The notes beneath the pieces are model-generated. The model had not been told where the DNA came from. It did not search any database and saw nothing but the letters and a program-made list of their open reading frames with translations. A DNA stretch of 64,000 bases, from NCBI GenBank assembly GCA_031761405.1, contig JASEVX010000084.1, forward strand, positions 252,001 to 316,000. The letters run 5' to 3'. Position numbers and translations under genes: made by a program. Shown here piece by piece: positions 46,560-57,575 of this stretch. The stretch's first letter is position 1. Each line of letters opens with the position of its first letter. This stretch comes from Serripes groenlandicus. Lineage: Eukaryota > Mollusca > Bivalvia > Cardiida > Cardiidae.

Positions 46560-46720
46560 TTCACCTCGGTGGTGTAGTGGCAGAGCTTCCCCCTTCGGGT
46601 GCGGGAGGTCGCGGTTTCGATCCCCGGCTGGGTCATATCAAAGACTTTAACAATGGTAGTAATTGCTGTCCTCCTTAGCCTTCAGCGTTACGGGGTTAGC
46701 ACTATATAAATATTGCATGG
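46560..46720 (+). mobile_element. tRNA-derived SINE, 3' truncated
   Basis: CACCTCGGTGGTGTAGTGGC (A box), GGTCGCGGTTTCGATCCCCG (B box), CTGTCCTCCTTAGCCTTCAG, TTACGGGGTTAGCACTA. This is the unamplified form of the head expanded at 43,682. Confidence 0.75.
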
Positions 46721-46989
46721 CTTCCAGTGTGACAGTACATATTGTCAACATGAGGACAATACCGTTACCCGAGGTGAAGCCGACCAGGGTTTGTGGGAAG
46801 TGCTATTTCCCATCTGATCTTGACCTATAGACACATGACCTGAGTTTGTGGGAGCGCCACCTGGTGGCATCTTGAAAGGTGTTCCTTTGGAGAGAGCGTT
46901 TCTTTGTGCTACTCCACTCCTGAAACTTGAAGGTTCTGACAATAGTACATTGCAGTTTAATCATGGTTAATCAATGTCCGTCTCCGATT

Positions 46990-47360
46990 CAATTGTTCTG
47001 GTTGATTGTTTGGCGCTTTACGCCACTTTCAACAATTTGTCAGTTATATGACGGAGTTTCCTGAATAAGTTACCATGCCAACTGGTTCATTTGTCCTGAC
47101 GTAAGCCAGTTAGTCGTTATGCTAACCCCCGCAACCCTTACGCCTCTGAAACTGTAGCTTTGTGAAAGTATTGTGAACAAAGTAGAAATTGCCACAATGT
47201 TTTCAACTCTCTTTACCAACAATACCTTCATAAAGAAGGATTTTTCCATATTTTGCCAATATGTTTTCAAAGTCATTGTGGAAGACAGTGGTGCAGAGGT
47301 AGGGCGTCGGCCTCTCACATCAAAGGTCCCTGGTTCGAGTCCCGTGATGAGCGGGTCCTG
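46990..47360. mobile_element. antisense SINE piece, MITE piece and a tRNA-like segment
   Basis: 46,998-47,150 is an antisense SINE 3' part (TTGTTTGGCGCTTTACGCCA ... GTTATGCTAACCCCCGCAAC). A decayed MITE follows. 47,284-47,345 (ACAGTGGTGCAGAGGTAGGG ... GGTTCGAGTCCC) is tRNA-like, with a B box but a poor A box. Confidence 0.55.
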
Positions 47361-47516
47361 ACTTTGGGATTTTTCCACACAATCGGCGCGAGTACTGGTT
47401 AAGTATCCAGGAAGCAGACATCGAGCGTGATTAATATAAGCTTAAAGCTTGTTTCGCAATCGATTTAAAATAAGTTTAAACTAAAGTCATCTGCTGCAAA
47501 TTTGTAGTATGTGTGT

Positions 47517-47735
47517 TTGATTGATTTGGGTTTAACGCAGTTTTTAAAAAAAGAATTCAGTCATATCACGGCGGCCAGTTCACCTACTCATATGTTTCCT
47601 GGTTTACCTACACCAGTACTCCACACAACATAGATTCCAAGCAACTGGCTGCTTTTCCACATAGACTGTTAGCCCATTGGTGAAAGACGAATGACGCTTG
47701 TTACAGTGACTTTTGTCAAACGTCGGTAAAGAATG
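47517..47735 (-). mobile_element. SINE, antisense, head missing
   Basis: GATTGATTTGGGTTTAACGC, then GTTCACCTACTCATATGTTT, CACCAGTACTCCACACAACA, GGCTGCTTTTCCACATAGAC, ACTTTTGTCAAACGTCGG. Same body as the full elements at 49,031 and 55,817. Confidence 0.75.
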
Positions 47736-47754
47736 GTAGTATGAGGGAAGTGAT

Positions 47755-47986
47755 TAACCCTTTCCCTCATATAGACGCTTTCTGACGCCTCTGCAGCAGA
47801 CGGCTTTTTGAAAACATAGTGACAAAAGAAGAAATTGCACAAAACATGCAATTTCTCCTTTTGCCACAATGTTTTCCACTTTTTGTCATAGGTTATCCAT
47901 TCAATTATGGAGATTTTCTATGTTTTGACCAAATACGTTCAAAGTCGTCTGCTGCAGAATTGTCGTATCAGGGAAAGGTTTAAAGC
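47755..47986. mobile_element. piggyBac-like palindromic MITE
   Basis: TTAACCCTTTCCCTCATATA left end and CGTATCAGGGAAAGGTTTAA right end. Inner inverted repeats CTGCAGCAGACGGC / GTCGTCTGCTGCAG and the core palindrome CAAAACATGCAATTTCTCCT. Nearly identical to 45,863-46,098. Confidence 0.7.
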
Positions 47987-48032
47987 CTTATAAGACCCCC
48001 TTAATCCTATTTCGGATAGTGACGAATCTTTT

Positions 48033-48236
48033 AACCCTTTCCCTCATAGGACAATCTTGCAGCAGACGACTTTGAAAATATTTTGTCAAACAAAAAGAAA
48101 ATCTCTATAATTTAATGGATAACCTATGAATTAAAGTGGAAAACATTGTGGCAAAAGGGGAAATTGCTCGTTTTGTTTTCAAAAAGCCGTCTGCTGCAGA
48201 GGCGTCAGACAGCGTCTCTATGAGGGAAAGGGTTAA
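48033..48236. mobile_element. piggyBac-like MITE bounded by TTAA
   Basis: TTAACCCTTTCCCTCATAGG at the left and TCTCTATGAGGGAAAGGGTT at the right, followed by AA: TTAA flanks with CCC...GGG ends. Confidence 0.65.
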
Positions 48237-48393
48237 ATACCACACCATATCGTTTAACCCTTTCCCACATAAAGACGATTTCAGACGCGTATATGGGTAT
48301 ATATATATACCAGACACGCTAAGATAAGTCTACGTGCACGGCATCATATAGATAAGAGGGAGTGAACTGGTTTTTGTACCATTATTACATTTT

Positions 48394-48610
48394 TAAACCC
48401 TTTCCCACATACAACAAATCTGCAGCAGACGACTCTTAAAAACATTGTGACAAAAGAAGAAATCGCTCAAAATTTCTCCTTTTGCTACAATATTTTCGTA
48501 TTTTTTTCATTAATTATACGGTTATACCATCAGTTATTTGGATTATCCATTTTTTTAAGAAGACATTTTCAAAGTCGTCTGCTGCAGATTTGTATGTAGG
48601 AAAGGGTTAA
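48394..48610. mobile_element. piggyBac-like palindromic MITE
   Basis: AACCCTTTCCCACATACAAC, then AAATCTGCAGCAGACGACTC, is mirrored by AAGTCGTCTGCTGCAGATTT, then GTATGTAGGAAAGGGTTAA. Best example of the ACAACAAATCTGCAG end type. Confidence 0.7.
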
Positions 48611-49030
48611 AAAATGTAAGAAGGGAACAAAGACCAGTCCACTCCCTCTTATCAAGGTGATGCCGTGCATGTAGATTTATCTTATCGTGTCTGTATATAT
48701 AAAAGCCGTTTTAATTGGATATTTCTAAAACATTGCAAGGAAAGGAAATCATAATATGCACTTTATTTCAGCGACGCTCTACGAATAACAACCGTAAGGC
48801 ATTTTGCGAACAATTTAGAATCAGATCAGCCAACGCATCCGCGATATCTGATCTGGGTATACACTGTTCGCCTTAAAGTCACAAGATATTTCTGTTCAAC
48901 ATTTGGATCCTTTATGGTTTACAGAAGAGAATACCATAAACATTTAACCAACCAAGTTGTCCTTTTTCATCCCTCCACCATTTGTATGTCCGCTGCTATT
49001 CGTCTTCAGTTACAAAAACATTGGCATAAT

Positions 49031-49461
49031 GCCGAGCCCCGGTAGCTCAGTCGGTAGCGACGCGGGCTGTCAATCCAGTTATAAATCTAAAAACAATAAC
49101 ACCTCCACCAACAACAACAACCCATTAGTTGTGTTTTCGAGTAGCTTGCTTGGCGCAAACCTGTTTATCGAGCCGCTTTAGCTCGGTAAGAAACGACGAG
49201 AGCTATTATTCAAGGGGTTGTGAGTTCGAATCCCGGCTCGGCCAACTTTCTTTCCGACGATTGACAAAAGTCAATGTGACATGCTTCATTCGTCTTCCAC
49301 CAATGGGCTAAGTCTATGTGGAAAAGCAGCCAGTTGCTTAGGAAGATTGTTGTGTGGAGTACTGGTGTGAGAAAACCAGGAAATGCATGAGTAGGTGAAC
49401 TGGCCGCCGTGATATAACTGAGAAATTGTTAAAAACGGCGATAAACCTCAATCAATCAATC
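49031..49461 (+). mobile_element. composite SINE with a tRNA head split by about 135 bp; 15-bp target-site duplication
   Basis: AAACATTGGCATAAT flanks it at 49,016-49,030 and 49,462-49,476. The head GCCGAGCCCCGGTAGCTCAG continues to TGTCAATCCAG at 49,078, then comes TTATAAATCTAAAAACAATA ... GAGAGCTATTATTCAA, then the tRNA resumes with GGGGTTGTGAGTTCGAATCC. The body and the tail CAATCAATCAATCAA follow. The unsplit head is seen at 55,817-56,118. Confidence 0.85.
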
Positions 49462-49974
49462 AAACATTGGCATAATATGGAAACAAATCCATAAAATGAA
49501 AGAACAATCATTCCAGCCAGAGTAACGTTGTGGCAAAAAGAGATATAGCTCATTGTGAGAAAGCTCTCTTTTTATCACAATGTTTTCAAAAATGTGTCTG
49601 CGCCAAAATGCGCACGAATGGCGAAAAGAGTTATGAACGTAATATATGTAAATTCTAAATATATAAGTATGTGGGGGTTATTTATCTGTCCGAACTATGT
49701 TTATATCTTTCAGGTGTAAACTCTATAAATATATATTTTAGGTTTCCCAAAACCAAAATATTTTTGTTGATCATTCTTTATTTTGTCATCCAAATAATGC
49801 CCTATTTGAAATAGGTAGAACACATGAAAGAAAAATACTGTAGACCAAAGAGAATCATTCAGAAGATAAATGACAGACATATACAGTCAGCTGTTGTTGT
49901 TGGTCTTTGGGAACCAAACTAAAGATTAAACTACATTGCAAGGAAAGGAAATCATATTATGCACTTTATTTAAT

Positions 49975-50180
49975 TAATTTATTTATTTATTTGGGTTTTA
50001 CGCCGCTTTCAACATTATTTCAGTTATATCACGGTGATAGTTCACTCACTCATGATCCCTGGGTAAACAAACCAGTACTAGGCTAGAAAAATGTGCCTTG
50101 CCCAAAGGGCACTCCACCATGACCGTAGTGCCGCGACTGGGGATCGAACCTGGGACACCCGGTCTCGAAATCCCACTTTA
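49975..50180 (-). mobile_element. SINE with GCAAGGCAC body (antisense)
   Basis: TTTATTTATTTGGGTTTTAC, CCCTGGGTAAACAAACCAGT, TGTGCCTTGCCCAAAGGGCA, GGGGATCGAACCTGGGACAC. It is the reverse of the family at 63,135 and 35,505 and is inserted inside another repeat (its flanks share GCACTTTATTTAA). Confidence 0.75.
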
Positions 50181-50307
50181 TTTAAGCGACGCTCTACGAA
50201 TAACAACCGTCGGGCATTTTGAGAACAGTGCAGACCCTGATCAGCCAGCGCATCAGTGTGCTCTGATCTTGATCTGTACTGCTCGCTTATGGGCTTCAAG
50301 AAGCCTC

Positions 50308-50538
50308 TCTTAACCCTTTCCCTCAGACGCTTCCTGACGCCTCTGCAGCAGGCGGCTTTTTTAAAAACATAGTTACAAAAGAAGAAACTGCTCAAAACGA
50401 GCAATTTCTCCTTTGGCCACAATGTTTTCAACTTTTAGTCATAGGTTATCCATTCAATTACAGAGATATTCTATTTTTTGTCAAAATACGTTCAAAGTCG
50501 TCTGCTGCAAAATTGTCGTATGAGGGAAGAGGTTAAAC
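50308..50538. mobile_element. piggyBac-like palindromic MITE
   Basis: TTAACCCTTTCCCTCAGACG left end, core GAAACTGCTCAAAACGAGCA, then TCGTCTGCTGCAAAATTGTC and GTATGAGGGAAGAGGTTAAA. Confidence 0.65.
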
Positions 50539-50539
50539 A

Positions 50540-52258
50540 TTGTTTATTTCTATCCTTTAGAATGGAAACGCATGCAGATTAGAATAACACGTGTTATTGC
50601 TCATTATGAAAAAGAACATTTTTTTCTCACACCGTTTCAAAAAGATGTCTGTGCCAAAATGAGCTTTCATGCCGATAGGATTTGTAAAATGGGTATTTGC
50701 TTTTTCGGGTTTAATTAAACTGTCCCGCCAGAGTATATGTATAGCTTTCAAATGTAAATCTATTAATATATTTTTGGTTTCCCAAAAGCTTAACAGTGTT
50801 GCATTTGTGTTGATATTTCTTTATTTATTGACATCCGATTAAAGCCCTTTTTGTGGCGATTGGTTTGACAATCGCCACAATGCTAACAGAAACAACAACA
50901 ACGAAAAATATTTACATAGTCGGTTTTGAACAATCGGTTGATATTTTTTTTCCTTACTGCAAACTAATTTACTCACATCCGTTATAGTTCCATCATTGAT
51001 GCAGAGACGTGATTAATAATAATTTTGTCAGTGCTACTTTGGTACCGGATCGTTACTAATATTTAAGTTTTATCGAGACATTATCTACATAGAGTTAAAA
51101 TATGTAAATATTATCTTCGTCATGATTGGGCAGATAATAAATATCATTGCGCGTTCTGTCTGCCTTGCAAATAACTCTCAATATTATAAACGCTTTATTG
51201 TGTAGTTGATTAAATATATGAAAGCGTCTAGATGATAAGACTGGTTTGCAAAGGTTTAAAAGTGTATACACACGTTATGTATACACGTTAGTCCAGGTTT
51301 CTGTACTAGGAATGCGATTTTTTATTTTGACTGTTCGCATCCTACAATGCAATATGTAACGGCGATATATTGAGACTAGTATACACGTCTGCACGTTCTA
51401 GAGTCAATTAGCAATCAACGCTGAAAGTGTAGCCTAATTTAGTTTGGAGATCGAGCATTATAATATATGCGCCTATATTTTTATAAATTGAACAGTTTGG
51501 CAAATAGTGAAATTGTGCTTTTTGAGCATGTTTTGTGTTTGTTTTAGCACTCACATTGCACATATGTCTCTGACAACCCTCAATCATGCAATGTGAAGGG
51601 ACTAAATTGAACAGACCTGTTTAATATCGGACATCATTGAAACAAATACCAAAATAATGGATACTGTTTTCTCTCCTTTCTTGATAATTTAGTCTTTCTA
51701 AAGCGTAAAAAATATTTTATCTTAATATGGCCTAGCGACCTGGTGATGAACATGTGATTACCCGAACAATTTAGATTACAAATAGCCATTCTAATGAGCT
51801 AAAACGGTAGTCTCTCAAATACCAACTAGATTTTTCATAACTTTGGAATGGCCTAATTTTGAACACATCATGACCAATTTCAGAACGTAACTAAACAAGT
51901 ATTGAGTACTACTTTCAGGGCGTATGAAATTCATGGAATATTCGATAAGACGTATGGCTTCAGAATTGTACCTACTTAATTTGTTTGTTCCAAACAAATA
52001 AAAATCACCAAGACAACATTCTGGCAAACTAACATTATTCTACTGTCAAAATATGCAGGGTTGATACATTCTCAAATTTACCCGCACCAGAGTCATCGCA
52101 AGCCCTACACCGATATACTGCTTGTTACTTTGCAGGATTTTCCATACGATCGCCACTACAGTGCCATTGGCGCTTTGATTAAAATAGGTAGAACAATGAC
52201 GACCAAAGAGAATAAACGAAAACGTACCTTGGTAAAGGACATTAAAAAAGTTGTTTGG
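50540..52258. other. gene-free stretch
   Basis: AT-rich; a MITE-like fragment at about 50,590-50,660. The short ORFs at 51,815-52,315 resemble nothing I know. I see no tRNA-like segment. Confidence 0.45.
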
Positions 52259-52259
52259 G

Positions 52260-52603
52260 AGGGGCGTAGCTTTGCAATAATCAGTGTGTAGGCCGTCTCG
52301 TGTGAAAATCAACATTGTGGTCTCTGCGTAAAGTATCGACCCGGATCAGCCTAAGCATACCACACAGGCCTACCCGGATAGAAACTTTTCGCCTCCTGTG
52401 GATTTTCTGTTTCAGGAATCACTACTCTATACAACTATCCCCAAAAGACGGAATGTGTCGGCCGGATCAGTCTGCGCGGACAGCGCAGGTTGATCCGGTC
52501 GATACATTACGCAGATGACTATCGCCGCAGCTGCATTTTGGGGGCATTTTGAGACAAAATGTGTAGGCACTTGCCTACGTGCCTAAAGGGAGCTACGCCC
52601 CTG
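52260..52603 (+). mobile_element. hAT-like composite MITE (copy 2)
   Basis: AGGGGCGTAGCTTTGCAATA at the left, GGGAGCTACGCCCCTG at the right, with the same internal CGACCCGGATCAGCCT module and the same length as 42,474-42,818. Two copies with the same internal join show the composite was itself mobile. The flanks share TTGGG only approximately. Confidence 0.65.
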
Positions 52604-52883
52604 GTTGGGAGAAAAATGGTACCAGATGTGTAGTGGACGATGGGAAAGTGTTACCCCACCCACCGTACACTACAAATATTGTACCATTTTTCCCCACATA
52701 ACACACATCTGCAGAACAAAATTCTGAACATCGGTATGTTTTTCACAATAATGACCCAGAGCTGGTTATTTACCAAGGAAACGCCGTAACATAACCGAAA
52801 TAATGTTGAAATTAGGAATTAACACCATTAAAAAAAACCATATATATAAAATGTTTAAATCGACGTCAACTCCACTCAACCAA

Positions 52884-53164
52884 ATCTCCCGCGAGTAAGC
52901 CAACATTGTGGACTCAGCGTAAAGTAACGACCCGGATCAGCCTAAGCATGCCGCGCAGGCTAACCCGGACAGACACTTTTCGCCTCCTGTGGATTTTCTG
53001 TTTCAAGAACCATTACTTTATATCTTTACCCCCTTCCCCCCCCCCCCCCCCCCCCCCGAGACGGAATGTGTCGGCCCGGATTAGCCTGAGCGGACTGCGC
53101 AGGCTCACATGGGTCGATACATTACGCAGAATCCATAATTTTGGTTTTCTCGTGGAAAGGCTCA
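52884..53164 (+). mobile_element. palindromic MITE of the CGACCCGGATCAGCCT family
   Basis: CTCCCGCGAGTAAGCCAACA start, TTGGTTTTCTCGTGGAAAGG end, with the inner CGACCCGGATCAGCCTAAGC and GCGCAGGCTCACATGGGTCG. A C homopolymer (about 53,036-53,057) expands its centre. Confidence 0.75.
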
Positions 53165-53610
53165 AATTATACACCTGCTGTAACGTATAGCCTGTTAAAC
53201 GCAGCTGTAAATAACGTTTGTGAACACCATAAACCAAGATACACGCACCTTAACATGTTTGAAGAGCTCATGTGTGTCCACATCGTTCGCCTGCTTAATT
53301 CTAGATATCCAGTATTAACTTTTGCTTGTGTTGTGGAGGTACTGGTGCAAGAAAACCGTTGTTTTTTTGTGTGAATGTGTCGGCTCGGATTAACCTGTGC
53401 GGACTGCGCAGGCTGATCTGGGTCGATACATTACGGTTTTCTTATTATTCAAATTATAAACCTGCTGTAAACTTTGGCTGTTAAACGTAGCTGTACTCAA
53501 CTTTTGTGAACACCGCAAACCAAGATCAGCACACCTTAACATATTTAAAGAGCTCATGTTTGTGTCCACATCGTTTGCCTTATAAATTCTAGATAGCAAG
53601 TAACATTTGC
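53095..53610. repeat. about 290-bp imperfect tandem duplication
   Basis: The MITE right half plus flank (CACCTGCTGTAACGTATAGC, AAGAGCTCATGTGTGTCCAC, AATTCTAGATA) recurs from about 53,390 as CCTGCTGTAAACTTTGGCTG, AAGAGCTCATGTTTGTGTCC, AATTCTAGATA. Confidence 0.75.
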
Positions 53611-53686
53611 TTCATCCTCGGTACCCAGGCTATTCATAAAATATATGATATCATATATTTTAAAAATAGCCTAGGTACCGAGGATT
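53611..53686. repeat. long hairpin, about 35-bp arms
   Basis: CATCCTCGGTACCCAGGCTA and CTAGGTACCGAGGATTG are inverse, joined through AAATATATGATATCATATAT. Another arm copy (AAATAGCCTGGGTACCGAGG) lies at about 53,967 beyond the next MITE. Confidence 0.8.
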
Positions 53687-53697
53687 GCACTTGATTT

Positions 53698-53949
53698 GAG
53701 CTGTCCCGCGAGAAAACCAACATTATGACCTCTGCGTAATGTATCGATCCAGATCAGCCTGCGCAGACTGATCCGGGCCGACACATTCCGTCTCAGGTGG
53801 ATAGAGGTATAGAGTAATGATTCCTGAAACAGAAAATCCACAGGAGGCGAAAAGTGTCTGCCCGGGTAAGCCTGTGCGGCATGCTTAAGCTGATCCGGGT
53901 CGATACTTCACGCATTGTCCATAATGTTGGTTTTCTCGCGGGACGGCTC
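53698..53949 (-). mobile_element. palindromic MITE of the CGACCCGGATCAGCCT family (reverse orientation, complete)
   Basis: GAGCTGTCCCGCGAGAAAAC and GTTTTCTCGCGGGACGGCTC are near-perfect termini. The interior is in the opposite order to 54,959-55,219 (ACACATTCCGTCTCAGG before GAGGCGAAAAGTGTCTG). Confidence 0.85.
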
Positions 53950-54439
53950 AATTATCATCTAGTTTATAAATAGCCTGGGTACCGAGGATGCACTTGCTTG
54001 TGAGTAATGATATGTGGAGTACTGGTGCAAGAAAACCGGGGAAAACCCACAATAGGTGAATATAAACGAGAAAACATGTAGTTCGTCTCTACTCAATCAG
54101 TTCACCGTCCCACCGATGCTAGCCTGGCACACGGCTCTATGTTTAATTATATGTTGAATGTTATCTATTAATTAACTGACTAACATTATCTCATTCAATG
54201 GCTGCATTTCAACTGGTGTCCGAAACATATAAACTTATGGTCGGGACATAAGGACGATAATCATGTGCATGAATATTTTGTCTATTAGAGCTCTCCCCAA
54301 TTGTAACATTGGAAAATAACCATAAGGACTGTTGCCATTCTACACCGATGTATACGGGCATATTTATTTAGATTACTCGACTTCAATTTAGGATAACCGA
54401 AGTCAGTTTTATAAATCCGGCAAAGCCACGAAGTCATCG

Positions 54440-54630
54440 CCGCCTCTGCAGCAGATGACCTTTGGAAACATTGTGACGAAAAGAGAGATTGCTTAAAACG
54501 AGCTATTTCAACTTTTGCCATAATGTTTCCAACTTTATTAAAAACTCATATTTTCCGTTATAGAGATGTTCAATATTTTTTTTCATAGTCGTGTTCTGCA
54601 GATTCTATGTTTGTGGGAAAAAGTTAACAC
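54440..54630. mobile_element. decayed piggyBac-like MITE
   Basis: GCCTCTGCAGCAGATGACCT, a hairpin around GATTGCTTAAAACGAGC, CATAGTCGTGTTCTGCAGAT, then TGTGGGAAAAAGTTAAC. The left CCCTTTCCC end is lost. Confidence 0.5.
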
Positions 54631-54655
54631 CTGATTGAACTTGAGAGAAATGTCG

Positions 54656-54900
54656 ACAGGTGAGCCGTTTCACGAGAAAACCAACATTGTGGACTCTGCG
54701 TAAAGTATCGATCCGGATCAGCCTAAGCATGCCGCGCAGGCTAACCCGGACAGACACTTTTCGCCTCCTGTGGATTTTCTGTATCAGGAATCATTACTAT
54801 ATACCTCTACCCCCCTGACACGAAAAGTTACGGCCCGGATTAAATTACGCGGACTGCGCAGGCTGATCTGAGTCGATACATTACGCAGAATCCATAACCT
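54656..54900 (+). mobile_element. palindromic MITE of the CGACCCGGATCAGCCT family, right end truncated
   Basis: GGTGAGCCGTTTCACGAGAA start, then TATCGATCCGGATCAGCCTA, GAGTCGATACATTACGCAGA. The AATGTTGGTTTTCTCG right terminus is absent. Confidence 0.7.
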
Positions 54901-54958
54901 CAGAGAAACGTAGCCTAATGGATCGAAGGATTCGTGTTATACTGCTGTTATAACATAT

Positions 54959-55219
54959 GAGCCGTTCCATGAGAAAACCAACATGGTGGACTCTGCGTTA
55001 AGTATCGACCCGGATCAGCCTAAGCATGCCGCGCAGGCTAATCCGGGCTGACACTTTTCGCCTTTTGTGGATTTTCTGTCTCAGGAATCATTACTCTATA
55101 TCTCTTTTCCCCCTGAGACGGAATGTGTCGGCCCGGATCAGTCTGCGCGGACTGCGTAGGCTGATCTGGGTCGATACATTACGCAGATTCCACAATGTTG
55201 GTTTTCTCGTGGAACGGCT
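54959..55219 (+). mobile_element. palindromic MITE of the CGACCCGGATCAGCCT family, complete
   Basis: GAGCCGTTCCATGAGAAAAC and GTTTTCTCGTGGAACGGCTT termini (about 35 bp inverse). A second inner inverse pair is CTGCGTTAAGTATCGACCCG / GGTCGATACATTACGCAG. No ORF. Confidence 0.85.
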
Positions 55220-55816
55220 TAATTATATATAGTTTTGGTCGCGTCGCACGGAAACAGACCTTCAGAGGCTTTCGGTGTGGAGTAGCATGCTGATCTGAAT
55301 CTTTCCTAGTCGACACGGTCAGAAGGTCGCATTTCAGGCCACGTGACCCAATTTCTTTTATCACGCGATTCCTCCGAGAATCCCATGAATTGCGTAAGAT
55401 GTGTATGACTAAAGGAATTAGGGATTCCATTCATTTTTGGGGTTTCCAAGAATTCTATTTTGAGACTCAAGGTTTCCCGGCTTGCGATTCTTGGGATACT
55501 TATTTACAAAGGATTTACAATGTGAAATTGATTACATATTGGCGTTAGCATATATCTTAAATATTAAACTTTATTGCGTTGGTTTTTGGTCCGATTTGAA
55601 CTTGATTATTTCATTTTAACTACATATAAGTTTTTTATATAAATGATTATTATTTATCCCTAACGCTATGACTTTATCAATAACACCGAGTGCTGTCGAT
55701 CGGAGGGTTGTGAGTTCAAATCTCCTCTCGGCCATAACAGTTTGGGTTGTTGTGTGCTGCGGCTATCGTCAACGAACAATTGAACAAAAACATGTAATGT
55801 CGCCAGTTGCCTAAGG

Positions 55817-56118
55817 ATTGATTTTGGGTTTAACGCCGTTTTCAACAATTTTTCAGTCATATCACGGCCACCAGTTCACCTACTCATGCGTTTCCTGGTT
55901 TTCCCACACCAGTACACTACACAACATACCTCTTCCAAGCAACTGGCTGCTTTTCGACATAGACTGTTAAACCGGCCTATTGGTGAAAGACGAAAGACGC
56001 AGGTCACAATGACTTTTGTCAAACGTCGGAAAGAATGTTGGCCGAGCTGGGATTCGAACTCACAACCCTCTGGATTGACAGCCCGCGTCACTACCGACTG
56101 AGCTACCGGGGCTCGGCA
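55817..56118 (-). mobile_element. full-length tRNA-derived SINE with 14-bp target-site duplication
   Basis: CCAGTTGC(C/T)TAAGG flanks at 55,803-55,816 and 56,119-56,132. On the - strand: head GCCGAGCCCCGGTAGCTCAG, B box GTGAGTTCGAATCCCAGCTC, body with TTTGACAAAAGTCATTGTGA, GAAAAGCAGCCAGTTGCTTG and CACACCAGTACACTACACAA in inverse, and the tail CGGCGTTAAACCCAAAATCA. It shows the head without the insert found at 49,031. Confidence 0.9.
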
Positions 56119-56249
56119 CCAGTTGCTTAAGGAATACATTTTTTTTTGGAAAATAGTTTGAGAAAGCCAGATTGGTGAACTTGCAGCCATTTTATATGAC
56201 TATTTGAAAACGTAAAACCACATAACGCATTTATCATTTCATTATTGCA

Positions 56250-56665
56250 TTTAACTCTTTCCCACATATAAAGACGCTTTCTGACGCATCTGTAGCAGAG
56301 AACTTTTGAAAACATTGTGACAAAAGAAGAAATTGCTCAAAACGAGCAATTTCTCCTTTTGACACAATGTCTTCAACTCTGTTCAATAAATAGGGTTCCT
56401 TTCTGCAGCAGACGACTTTGAACATATTTTGTCAAAAAATAGAAAATCTCTATAATTGAATGGATAACCTATGACTTAAAGTGGAAAACATTGTGGCAAA
56501 AGGAGAAATTGCTCGTTTTGAGCAATTTCTTCTTTTGTCACTATGTTTTCAAAAAGCCGTCTGCTGTATAAGCGTCTATATGAGGGGAATGTTCCATATT
56601 ATTGTTGGGGATGTTTTCAAACTCGTCTACTGCATGTGTTGTATGTGAGAAAGGGTAAACTAAAC
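56250..56665. mobile_element. two adjacent or nested piggyBac-like MITEs
   Basis: TTAACTCTTTCCCACATATA with GAAATTGCTCAAAACGAGCA runs to about 56,395. A second unit, CTGCAGCAGACGACTTTGAA ... GAAATTGCTCGTTTTGAGCA ... TATGAGGGGAATG, runs to about 56,590. TCGTCTACTGCATGTGTTGT with GTGAGAAAGGGTAA closes at about 56,658. Confidence 0.6.
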
Positions 56666-56934
56666 CTTTGATCGCTGCAACGGATTGTGTGAAGCATGCG
56701 TCCCCCAGTATATCAACTCCGTCTGATCAGGATCTATATCGTTGGCTGCTTACCTCATCTGTTTTATCTTGATATTTCTAGAATAAACTATGGATTCTTC
56801 CAAATCTTCAGTATTTGGAAGGATTTAATTAATGCTATAGCGGGTGCAATCATTCTCGCGTCAAACAAGAACCGCCATTTTGTTTCGGATGTTTTTGCCG
56901 GATTGGTGTTTTAAGCCCCTGCCCCACGTCCCGG

Positions 56935-57370
56935 ACTGATATTTGGCCGATCCGTGTTGGATCCGCGTTGGGTCCGGGCTTATCCGAGATGATCCGTCAT
57001 GGTCCGGGACACCACCCCAGCAACTTAAAACTGTTTAAAATTGCCGCGGATGTTTCAATCCGGGGTAGTCCGGGTCCGTTTAGCGACCGTGTTTGGCTCC
57101 GAGAAGGTCCGTATTGGCACCGTATTGATCTTTGGCGATCCTGTGCGATCCGGCATATCGTGTTGGGTCCGGGTCGTTCCGTGTCGGATCCGTAGCTGAT
57201 ACTAGATACTCCAGGACGGTCCGTGGCGCTGCCGTGGTGGTACCGGTCATATCCTTGTTGGTTCCGTTGTGGTGTCGTGTTGGGTCCGGGGTAACGATGT
57301 TTTGCGATTCAATTTTATCCAGGATCAAGATATCTTTTGATTCGGGGTGTTCCGTGTTGGGTCCGGCTTC
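56935..57370 (+). repeat. degenerate GATCCG/GGTCCG-rich short repeat
   Basis: The hexamers GATCCG and GGTCCG recur every 8-14 bases (for example GGCCGATCCGTGTTGGATCC, GCGTTGGGTCCGGGC). The region is GC-rich relative to its surroundings. ORFs of 75-82 aa cross it on both strands but look like repeat translations. Confidence 0.7.
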
Positions 57371-57575
57371 GTTGTGACTGTAGCTTTAGTAAACTTGGTG
57401 GGACTGTGATTAAAGTTTAAAACAAGCACGATTCTAACAGTTTCGAGTGGTTCTTCGTAACGTAGCCATGTAATACCATCAATTTAGCCTGCCCGTAGGA
57501 AAACCGTGTAGACTCAGATCATCCTGCTCGTCTGTCCCGGTTTATACTACGTTTAAATCCGGGAAAGGGTTAAAC

